The notes under the pieces: model-generated
Told to the model about the DNA's origin: nothing
Database searches by the model: none
The model's input: the letters and a program-made list of their open reading frames with translations, nothing else
Part shown: positions 48,801-60,800 of the stretch, one piece after another
Layout of the letters: each line of letters starts with the position of its first letter
How positions within the stretch are numbered: position 1 is the first letter of the stretch
Origin: Branchiostoma floridae
Taxonomy: Eukaryota; Chordata; Leptocardii; Amphioxiformes; Branchiostomatidae
DNA length: 64,000 bases
Direction: 5' to 3'
NCBI RefSeq assembly: GCF_000003815.2
Contig: NC_049987.1
Location: 17,959,959 to 18,023,958, forward strand
Translations under genes and position numbers: made by a program

Positions 48801-51800
48801 GGAGGATACTACGTCTACAAGCTGCCGAAACCAAAGATTTGTTACAGCGCTTACTGTACAACAGGTAAATCACAATACATCGTTTTGGTATAAAGCTCAA
48901 ACTAACGATAACTATTGGTTTTCTCCAAGTCAATTGCCCTAATTTAAATACAAAATATTACAAAATATGAAATGTGATTTCCCATTTCTTGCTATTTACT
49001 TGTTTACTTCTTAAATGCCATACATGACTTTCAACTTTTGATAACTATTGATTTTCTCCAATTCAATTGCCCTAATTTGAATACAAAATATTACAAAATA
49101 TGAAATGTCATTTGACATTGCTTGCTATTTACTTCTTATTGATTTACTTTTTACTTTTAGATGAAGATACTGAGGGGTCTGGAGAGCCAGAGGGCTCAGG
49201 TATGTTATCATTTGTGATTTGCCATGGTCAATTTGTCATCATACGTAAGTTATCATAACGTAGATTTACTAATAAGGCGAAGAATACAGAGAGATAATTT
49301 TGATTGCGAACTTTACTTCTACTGGTGTAAAATTACCGTTACTGGACAGGTGTTACCGCAGTGATATATGATATCTGCCATATTCTATCCTTCATTTCCT
49401 TGATGTAATCTTTTGAAATTGATTTTCATAAAATAGATAGTCTTACATATTTTGGCATTGATATTTGTACCGATAATTCGAGCAAAAATTGCTTTAATTA
49501 TTTTCTACTATATGATTAATATTTGGTATGTGGTACATCAACTCCTCGAACAAGAATCGAATAAACATACCTATGATTTTCACTGAACTTTTGGTGTTTT
49601 CCATTTAACTTTACATCATCACCGTGTATATAGATTTGTCAAAATTAAATGCAAAAAAAATTTGTTATGTTTGGTATATTACAGGTGACATGGGCTATAC
49701 TCAGCGAGGCGATACGCAATACAAGATATACACCGAGGAGAAGACCTACGATGCTGCCAAGCAAACATGTGCTGCAGACGGCGGCCATCTTGTTTCCATC
49801 GAAACCGAGGCTGTATACAACTTTCTTCTGGGCATGATTCGAGACGTCGATGTATTAAAAGACTACTGGATTGGGCTAAACGACCAAGCAGTAAGTGTTG
49901 TAACATTACGTAGNNNNNNNNNNNNNNNNNNNNNNNNNNNNNNNNNNNNNNNNNNNNNNNNNNNNNNNNNNNNNNNNNNNNNNNNNNNNNNNNNNNNNNN
50001 NNNNNNNNNNNNNAATGAGGGATTTTGTCACGTTTTGTAGGATGAACAGAGTTGGACCTGGTCTGATGGAAAACCGTTGAATGATGGTGGTTTCACTAAG
50101 TGGGCACCCGGAGAACCCAACAACAATGAAGGCATCCAGGACTGTGGCCAGTTATGGGCATATAAAAACTTCCAATGGGACGACGACAGGTGTTCCTATA
50201 AGAAGTACTTCATTTGCCAAATAGGTAAAAGCTTCTTTCTTACAACTGTAGTTCTTTCTTTTTTTAAAATTCTTGAATAAACATTCTGAACTAGTTTAAC
50301 TGTGATATCCAACACAAAAATTCGACTGAACAGCACCAGTCTTTGTCAAGGAATGAACAATCCACTGCTGCCGTGACGTCACGTTATGCAGATAGAACAA
50401 GTGACTTGGTGAGCAGTGAAGTCATAAGTTGCAGGAAGTCTATGGCACCCACCGTCTCTGTTTATGGATGGTTGTTAAGCTCTGATGTAGATGACTTCTT
50501 TAATATTTCTTTCAGTTGTACTAAAAACAGTTGTATCTTTCTACATATAGGTCCAGGAGAGGCGTATGACGGAGGTAATTATGATATCATTCTATTCTGA
50601 AATTGATAACTCATACAATCACACATTATTACTAACGACAATATCAAGAAAAGTCCGGAAAGGTGCTGAGAAATTTAGAAAGTGCCAACAAATTTCAAAA
50701 TCCTCGGAAGCCATAAGATATACAAAACAAATAGATACAAAGATTTTAAATTAATGTAAACAATGGCAAGAACACTCCTGACTTGGAATGATAACTATAG
50801 ATGACAATCTTTTAATGTTATCTTATAATACACCTTTGGGCCTACCTGCAGCTGGCGAAGATGTAAGAATGTAAATTGAACCTTAAAAAACATTTCTCCT
50901 ACAGACGACATCATCTTTGAAGGATCTGGGGAGGAACCCTTGCCTACTCAAGAAAACATTAAAGGCTGTCCAGAAAACAACATAGTAGTGCTTCCCAGTG
51001 GTAAGAAATACGTCGCCAGTGATGATACCAAGACGTACGAAGACGCACAGACAGAGTGCAGACGTCAAGGCGGGATCGTCGCCATCCCAAGGGACGAAGA
51101 GGAACAAAAAAATCTGGTGTTCCTGAAGAACTGTGTCAGCAGGTAAGATGGCGTTTTAAAAGGTTTCCTACCAGTACCTTCCCATGTCCCTCCCGCCAAT
51201 GCGCCGCTTACATATATGTGAAGTACATACGATCCTGGCGTAAAGACCTGTGATCAGTCCTTCCTGTCGCTGCATTAGCGCTTGCCAGCAGTCACCAGCC
51301 AATTACGTCGTCGCCTAAGACCGGCCACGAGGCAGCGTGATTGGCTGGTACCTCTCCTTCTAACAACAGGATAGCAAGTATCTGATTGGTTGACTTCTGA
51401 CCAGCGCTAACGCCGCGAAAAGAACAAATAGCAGGCCGGTACTCCATCACCGTTGCTTCACAGCTGCTGGAAAAAAAATGCTCGCTAGCCATTTATCATG
51501 TTCTGAATGCAATCTCATCGAAATAATGTAATCTCATACTAAGCTTAATACCCTCTATTGTGACATGATATCTGACCTCTGTAAAATCATTATGATATTA
51601 TTCACAGGCTCTACTTAGAGTCTGCCAAGCCCCATAGTATACAGAAACTACGTTGACGTTCTAAACTTGTGCGTTTTTTAGCAGTACAGAGTATCTTAAC
51701 TGAAATGTGATTTTGTGATCAAAAATACAGAGAGAACCAGTTCTGGCTGGGTGTAAGGTGGACATCGTCAGCAGGATGGGTGGACGGCAGAGGCAGTCCC

Positions 51801-54800
51801 CTAGGCGGCTTTACGACTTGGGCGCCTGGAGAGCCAAATGACAGATACAACGGCTACAGATGCTCACACATTGTCTATGGCAACAAGGAGGGAGACAGAA
51901 GAAACAACTGGGCAGACGCTTACTGCAATTCGTTGTACAACTTCGTCTGTGAGATAGAAAATGGTAAGGTTGTGTAATACTTTATGTACGTAGTATACTT
52001 TATTCGTATCCAAAACAATTTTACTTTATGCAAAACAATGTGTTCATAAACCCATTCGTCGGTGAGATGTTTAGAGCTTTGGTTTGCAAATTTCTTGATT
52101 TATGATTTATCCTTTGTGATGGAAATAAGGTTGTAATAAGCGCAATCTACTCTAATTTATGGCCTTTTTTGCCTACCGAAATTACATAGGTTGTGTATCT
52201 GAAAGTCCTATCAGAATTCAATCATTGCCTTTCATCACTTAAAGTGCATTTAACTCTTAACCCATCTTTTCAAGCCAAGGAGTTGATAACAAAAATTTCA
52301 TCGTCCTCTGCAGCACCTTCCTGGTCAGCATCCTCCCAGTTTGATTCGCGTCACTCACCTGATCGCGCTGATATCAACTCTCGCGAGACTTCCGACAACG
52401 CCGGCGCATGGGCAGCAGCAACTAACAACCAGGACCAATGGCTGATGAGGGACCTGGGTGAGGTGAAAGTCGTGACAGGTGTCATCACCAAAGGCAGGGA
52501 CTACAGCCCCGATTGGCCGTATGGACCACATGACCAATACGTCACGTCTTATGTCATATCTTACGGCGTCAAAGATGGCGACGAGAAGTTTTATACCAAT
52601 GCGAACAACGAGATCACTGTAAGCATTGTCTCCAACTTCTCCATTAAACGTAAATCGTGACTTTTCCTTTGTAAATTATATATTGCCGACCAAAAACAAT
52701 CTTTTTGCTCGTTTATGTATGGAATTGCTGGATTATTCATGTCCAACTACATACGGAAAGGAGGTCAACACTTTCAAATAGTTGTATTAAAAAAATAGTT
52801 AAAATAGATGTCATTTTTATTTTTGTCTATCATACATTTTATTTTATTTTTTCTTGAGTGTACAATTCTGTGTACTACTGTAAATTTTCTTTGTTTGCAA
52901 TTTTAAAAAATGAATATGAAATAATATTAAAATATTGAATGTTATGACTTAAGCATTTTTCATTCGACAAGCAAATCCTAACTATCTCGGGTGCTAATAT
53001 TCTGGATACTTAAAAATGCGCAAACCTTTCCCATAGGTTTTCCCAGGGAATTCCGACCGTGACGCGGAGGTCTACAACGACTTTAGGGAGTACAACGGCC
53101 CTGTCATGGCGCGTTACATCAAGATCCATCCGAGAATCTGGCATCAGCATATCTCTATGAGGATGAAAATTGTAACCTCTGGTAAGGGACAATTGCAACC
53201 TGCACTTTATTTTTAAGTAGTAAAAGATGCAGTGCAGAATACTCCTACACTCAACTCGAATTTCTTCCTCAGTACAAATGACAGCATTCATCGCATAGGA
53301 CCCAAAACTGACATTCTCTGTTGTCTCATAGAATGAGCCCTTAACCGCAAAACCCCCTCCTCCCCGCCCCACATGACGAAAATGCCCAGTCTGGATATAT
53401 AGAATACAACACGGTGTATTCCGTATCACCCGGGGTACCAGCCCGACCGCGGGTCGGATCGCACGACGGCCGGAGGGCGATCCGACCCGCGGGAGGGCTG
53501 GGACCGAGGGTGATGCGGAATACACCGTGTTGTATTTTATTTATGTCATACCCACCTGAGAAAACCACTGTTTTGATGCGAAATGCGCCAGAATTTGAAC
53601 AAATTTGTTGTCCTCGAAAAAAAAGCGTATTCGAAAAAAAGCGTATTCGAACTTTCGATGGCGCCGTACTCGGCCCACTCGAAACAGCTCGATTTATTCG
53701 AATGGAGCCCGTGTGATAAGCCCGGGCCGTACGGAAAGTTATCACCCGGTCCGGAACACCCGTATCGAACGTTTTCGCGTCAAAGGTATGACATAAGGGT
53801 TTAATACATAACATGTTTAATTCATATCTTCTACAGAAATCGTCAACGTATCATCCTGCTCTGAGTTGAAGTCCGTTGACCCTGCTAGTAAAGATGGCGA
53901 GTACACACTCCACCCTTTTTCAACTTGCCAAGATATATCCCTCCGCGTCTACTGCCACAACATGGCGTCCGAGCGACCAGAAGAATTCCTGACTCTGCCG
54001 TCCGGGCCGGAAAAGAACTTTGCCAACATCTACGCAGACCGATTAAGGGATAATTATGGAGGTCGGTGCAACGGACCGTTACAGGTGAGTGACATACCGT
54101 CGTGAGTTAACTAAGCAATAAACAACTGCGGGAGCGCGTGAGTGGTTGAGCTAAAAGAACGGGGGAGGCTTGGTCGTGATAGGTCGCCCTCCAAGTGTTA
54201 CCGCAAACAAGAAGGGAAAGGAGCTTTCTGTAACGTTTTTATTATATAGCTGATTCAGACCAAATTGGTATTGTTTAGTCATTTAAGTGTGCATGAATGA
54301 CAGAACAAGTGTTTTCTATTTACATTGTATTAGCTCATGACTCTAAAGCTTTGAAATTATTTAACCCTATTCAGACGGGGGGGGGGGTCTTTTGAGGCCC
54401 GCGCCAACTTCGATGTCCTATAACGCCAGAACGCCTTACGCTAAAGCCACCAAATTTCGTGAGTTTTCCTAAAATATTGTCGGCAACAATTTTACGAAGT
54501 TTGCCAAATTTTCCATTTTTTCGTGTTGCCATCGCAACCGTTTGCTGACAGGCAGTTTTGCCAAACATCACTATTTTTGGTTCCAACAATGTATTTTTCA
54601 CATTTATTTGCTATATTACTGCTATTTTGTTACATAAATAAAATTTTATATTATTTAGGATATCTTTCATAATTACATATGCATATTTTGCAATATATGC
54701 TAATTTGATGACGTCATCAGCCCAAAATCCAAGATGGCGGACCGTATGGCCATATCAAGAATAACAAGCTAATTACCCTTATTGAAAGTTTAAACTTTGT

Positions 54801-57800
54801 TCCAACACAAAGAAGGGACTCACCATAAATTTTCATTCGGAAGCTAATTACCCCTTAAAATTTGTAACTACCTGGTATTTTTTCATCAAAAACCATCTAG
54901 ATGAATGAATTTAGTCTATTTCCATTGCCCTTTGTGATTATTTGTTGCAAAAAAAGTAGTTTTAAAAATTCAAGGTGGTGGATATAATATGGCGGAGCCT
55001 CACTCGTATCTTAGATGTGCATGACGTCATTTTATGACGTCATTATGACGTCATCGATGTTGCTTTTGGCAATACGTCGTAATAAACATTATTATTCTGT
55101 TATCTGCACTTGTTGTTACGTTTGTGGTATAACTTGAAGTTTTCTGCGAATACCCTTTATTCATGGGTCGGATACTATGTCGACATCATGTCCTAAAAAT
55201 TTGGTGGCCCTACGGCACGTCTTTCAAGAGTTAGAGGACTTAGAAGTGGAGGGCCTCAAATGCCCCCCCCCCCCCTCGGTCTAGGGATGACCAAAAAATC
55301 CCGGTCTGAATAGGGTTAAGGAATAAAGGCTTTCGGTTGGCTTATTATCTATAATATATGGCCTCATTCGGTCAATACAGAACCATGGTAAAATCCTAAT
55401 TGACATCAGCCCAACAACGTCGACTGTGGCTAAACAGTCCTATACGAGAATGACAGTCCCTGCCACATAGAACACATCTGTAAACTCACCTTTAATAGAA
55501 CATAAGGTTATGCACTACTTCAATATTCTGAACATTAAGATATGCGACAGACAAGATAGACTTTCATCTACTTATATGTGAATTCATGAAGCAAACACAT
55601 TTAGCGTGAATTTAATGCCTATGTCTATGTGTTTTTGCTTTTCAAGGACCCGTACTCCAAACGTGCCGGGACCACGAAGTTTAACAAAATCAGAATCAAG
55701 TTTGAGAACTCCAAGGTCAAGGTTATTCGAGATGACTACACCTTTGCTAGCACTAACGGTAGGTCAGTTAATGACATTGTCAATAGGAAAAATAACTTCA
55801 TTGTACTGTATATGTTTGATATGGCGGGCGGCCGCTCCTTTGATGGTTATATTTGTTATTTTGTTTATAGGTCTTGCTGTCAAAAAAACAGCCAATCATA
55901 AGTAGCTTATAGCTTGCATCAAATTCTACGATCATAACTACATGGTACAAAATATTTATATGTTATATAATAGCATGTAGGATATGCCTGGATAGATCGT
56001 ACTTGCAATATTCTTAAGATCTGTTTAATTATTTTGTCAAACTTACTAGAGACCGTTCCCCTACGTCTTCCTGTTTTGCATAATGTTAAGCAACACATAC
56101 TGTAAATATTGATGTCTAGAGTTTGTTTATTTGTGAATTTATTGGTTTGGCTGTTTATCACGCACAGCCAGGGTTGTCCAACTGTTTTTGTTGGGCAACC
56201 CTGTTTCGCAGTTTGTTTTAACTATTACTTCAAATCTAATGATTATAGATGTTAAGAAAGAATCTCCACATCTTCCAGAAAATCTGGAGATTTTCCCCAG
56301 ATATCTCCAGATTTTTCGATTTTTAACGATGAATGACGACTCCCACTGGGGGTAATTATGATCCGTAAAGTGTCATGGAACCTTTTCACAAAGTATAAAC
56401 TGTGTAAGTATTAGCTGTAAAGGGTTAAAAATGTTTGTCCAAAGTTCAATATTGGTCCAAAATTAATCTGTAGGCTGTTATTTATATTTACCTTTCCTTT
56501 GACTTTAGGCTATAACAACGTACCATACGGGGAGGCTGGCGACTGTTATTCTTGGAAACAGGGATGTGCCAAAGGAACGTTTTCATTGGATCTTACCGGG
56601 ACTGGGCTCTCTTTAGCTTCCAACGTTCACTGGGTCATGGAGGAACGCTATCCAGAGTACATCAGCATCAACGACATGTTTATATCAGAAGACAGAACGG
56701 TTGGTCTTGTTGTTTACATTCTCCTACGCAGAGGGACCCACAGTCGTGTCCAAACTCCTTGGGGTCACCTCTGCTATCTGACGAACTCAGACCAGTTCCT
56801 AGTCGCCCTGCTTATGAATATTAATGAGCTTACCTGTATATGGGCAGTCAGCCGTTGGGGATCGGGCGCAGGAGGATGGTGCTATGTAAGACGTAACACG
56901 ATTGGCTAATAGCTTCAAAGCGGCCTTTGCGAGATGGCTTTCGTAAACAGAAAGCCCGAGAAATGCCTATTGTCTGAATGGCTGACAGCTGGTTTGTGGC
57001 GACAACCATAGTAACCGCTGGTAGGCCATGAGATAGCATGGCCCCATAGGCTGAGTCAGCTAGCCGTTGGGGACCGTGCGTAGGAGGATAGTTGTTAAAT
57101 GACATTTACAGTACCAGTCTTCACAGAACGTCACATCTTACATAGGGGCCATTATGATTTGGTCACAACTGAAAAATGGCCCTGCCGGGCAGTTAACGGG
57201 CTGTTTCGGGCCTTACCCCTACGGGGCACCGTGTGGCTACCGGAATATTTTTGGGCACGACCGGTCGATCAGGCCACGGTTAAAATCAAGCCGGGACCCG
57301 GTAACGCTGTAAGCTTATCATGAGCGCACCAAGAGGCACCCCCGTGATATCCGGCAGTCCTCTGGGACACGTGCAAAACTGTTGGGAAAATATCTTACTT
57401 TGCCACATATGTCGCACGGAGATCTTACTACGATTGTGATCCATCCCTTAACGTCCTTTGTAACCTACGTTGTCTTATTGCACTGTCATTTAGGTTGCAT
57501 CTGCGCGTTGCGGGGGATGGTGTGGACACTGCTGGCCTGTGGAAAAGAACTTAATTCTTTCCCACCCAAAATGTGACAACAACCGCCAAAGCAGCAAGGC
57601 AAAAGGTAGGCTAATTATCGTATACGAATATTTATAAGTTCCACCTGCAAAATTTGCTATCATAATTTCTACCAACTGCAGGTTATGTTCAGGTTTATCA
57701 GTTATAATTATTTTGCGTCCACAAATACATGGAGAGTTTTAGATTATGTTTTATTTTTACATTATTACGTTTGATTACATTGAAGTGAAGCAATTAGATG

Positions 57801-60800
57801 ATTTGTAGTTTCCATTGTGTGGTGATTTTTGTTTTCAAGACAAATCCGTAGAGAATTTCTACGAAGGCTGCTACAAGGATGGTAAAAGACGGAGGCTTCC
57901 CGATGCACTTCTCATCAGCGAGGACATGACAGCAGACATCTGTGTCAAACATTGTCGTCAAGAAGGATATTCTTATGCAGGTAATTCTACAATGACTGTA
58001 TTCTATTCGAAAAAAAAAGTTACAATTGTTATATTTCAGCCATACCATAGGTATGGTGAAATATATTGTATTCGTAATGTTTCTTTCTTTCTTTCTTTCT
58101 TTCTCCTGTCAAATCTTCAGAACACGGTATCTCCCTTGTTCCTCAACCGAATGACTTGAAATTTGGCACAAGGGTAGAGTGGGCCAATACCCTCGGACGT
58201 TTTTTTCATTTTTTCCATATCTGTCTCTTAAATGATTTTATTAAGGTTTTTTGGTCATCTTAAGACCAAAACTGTATATTTGGGCCCCCTGTACCCTGGT
58301 ATTATAACCGAATGAGCTGAAATTTGGTACAGATGTGCCTTGATAAGTCCCCCATATAGATTCAATATCAGTTTTGGTGTACAGTATAACGAAATACTTA
58401 TTTTTGCGATTTTTTGGTCATTTTTTTACCAAAAAAGGACACTTTTGGCTCCTGTACCTTGGTTTTAGAACCGGATGACCTGAAATTTAGTATAGGAGTG
58501 CCCTAGACATATGCGCACATGGATTCAATAACACTTGAGGCATACGGTACAATAAAATGCTCAATTTTGCGATTATTTGGCCATTTTATGACCAAAAAGT
58601 ACACTTTTGGCTATTGTGCTCTGGTTTTAAAACCAAATGACCTAAATTTTGGTAAAAGGGTGCACTAGATATTTATTCAAATGACACATGTATAATTTTT
58701 GTCATAGACTACGTCAAAATGATATATTTGGGGATTTTTTTGTCATTTTCCAATAGCCAGAGGGGTCAATGACCTTAAGGTCGTTGACCCCCAGCTGCAG
58801 ATTGGACCTACAGGCATATATGTCTATCTAATCTAATTAGATAGGTAACCAATCACTTAGCCTGAATCTATATCCTAAAGAGGGGGGGTGGCAGCCAATC
58901 AGCGAGCCCGGTGTTATCTGGAAGAGTCCATTCTTACACGGAGGGGTTCGTTTTTTTTTTTTTATTCATCATTGGACTGGTGAAGTCTTTCAGTGGATGC
59001 ATTTTTGGACAGGTCTATTTTGCAATTTTACAGAATGTGTGCTGGAAGAGTCTATTCTCGCACGGAGGGGGGATTTTTCAAAATTCATATTTTGGACTTT
59101 GGTGACTTCTAGTTTGTCAAAGTCTTTCAGTAGGGTTATTTTTGGACTGGTCTAATTTGCAATTTTACATGGGTGTTCTGGAAGAGTCCATTCTTGCATA
59201 GAGGGGGCTTTTTTTTAAAATCCATTTTTTGGACTTCAGTGATTATGTCAAAGTCCTATTTTAGCAGATGTATTTTTGGACTGCTCTACTTTACATGGAA
59301 GAGTCCATTTTTTGCACACGGAAGGGGGATTTTTTCAAATTCAGTTTTGAACGGGTGATGATTCAAAATTCAATTTTAGTGGAAGTGTTTTTAGACTGGT
59401 CTATTATACCTTTTTATACACTGGGACCTTTTTTGCTAAATTCAATTTTGGATTTGGTTTCTTATTCAAAAGGCCTGAAGGTTTCAGTGGGAGTATTTCT
59501 GGACTGGTCTATTGTGCAAATTCACATAGGGTGCACTGGAGTCCATTCTTGAACGGGGGAATTTTGTAAGACTCATTTTTGGGTTAAACCGTCATTAGTA
59601 AAAGTGATTTTTCAAATGGGTGATTTTGAAATAGCCTATTGTTGCATGGGGAGGGAGATGGCTGAAATATGCTGTATTTGCTCTCAAGCAAATGTCGGCC
59701 TTTCTAGTTTAAAATACCATTATTACCATTGGTGGATTTCTTGGTTGTGATTACGTCACGCATGTCAAACAATTTCTTGTATTTTTCTTTCAAAGGTACT
59801 CAGTACTACAAAGAGTGCTGGTGCGGCACTGAGCTACCACACCGTGGACCACGTGAAGATAATGAATGCGCGACCCCTTGCGGAGGAAATCATAATAAGA
59901 TGTGCGGAGGCGAATGGAGATTATCAGTGTACAAAGGTTGGTAAACATCTTAAAGATTTGTTGTCACTCACCTAACAAAATACTATATACAACTTAGCTA
60001 CGTACAACCTTCAGCATTGAGTTTTCTTTTTCAACACGACCAGATCGGATGGATTTACCCGCCACCGTTTCGATAGGCCATCTCTAGGTATACTCTGGAT
60101 GATAGTTGCCTGTCGTACTTCTTATTGCAGCTAGATGTCGCTGTTGCATTGCGAAGAATGGCAGTCCCAAATGTGATAAACGTGGATACAATCTACGTCA
60201 CGTTTGGGACCGCATTAACGACTGTGCAGTAGCGAAACCTATCTGCAGTGCGATGTACCAAGAATCAGTCATTGTCGACCTTAGGAAAATAACTAAGGGT
60301 CCGATAAAACTGTATCTGGATGGTAAATTACCATTAGTTGTGTTTAAAGAAGTTTTTTCATTCGAATGTCTAATTTCTGAAATTCCTAAAATCACGGACT
60401 TGCTGTGTCACTATTAAAAGGCTTTTTTGGACCCAGAAGAAACAAGGATGAAGGAAAATTATTGTTTGTCGTAGCTATTTGCAATGAAAGATATGGTTCG
60501 CAATAAATGCTGAGCGTCAGTTAATTCAAAATATTTTGAAATTTTAGTGGAGCCAGTTGACGAAATTCATTCGGAGGGACGCCATGACTGCCAGACATCG
60601 GACGGGGCTTCCTACAGAGGAACGGTAGCTGTGACCAGATCGGGCCTTACGTGTCAACGCTGGGACCGGCAGACACCCCATCAGCACACGAGAACGTCTG
60701 ACAATTATCCGTCATCCGGATTGGAGGAAAACTACTGCCGGAATCCGGACGGAACGCCCGGAGTCTGGTGCTACACCACGGATCCTAACAAGAGATGGGA

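Noticed and set aside
49649..49837. Basic 62-residue frame overlapping CTLD 1
   Set aside because: Out-of-frame shadow of the CTLD exon.
53010..53814. Mirror-image open frames on both strands
   Set aside because: The proteins on the two strands are nearly the same because the DNA is a palindrome; it is a foldback element.
56552..56909. Extension of the GON exon reading frame beyond 56699
   Set aside because: The open frame continues into a dispersed repeat shared with intron 2. Ending at 56699 and joining 57494 restores the conserved Cys-rich GON ending.
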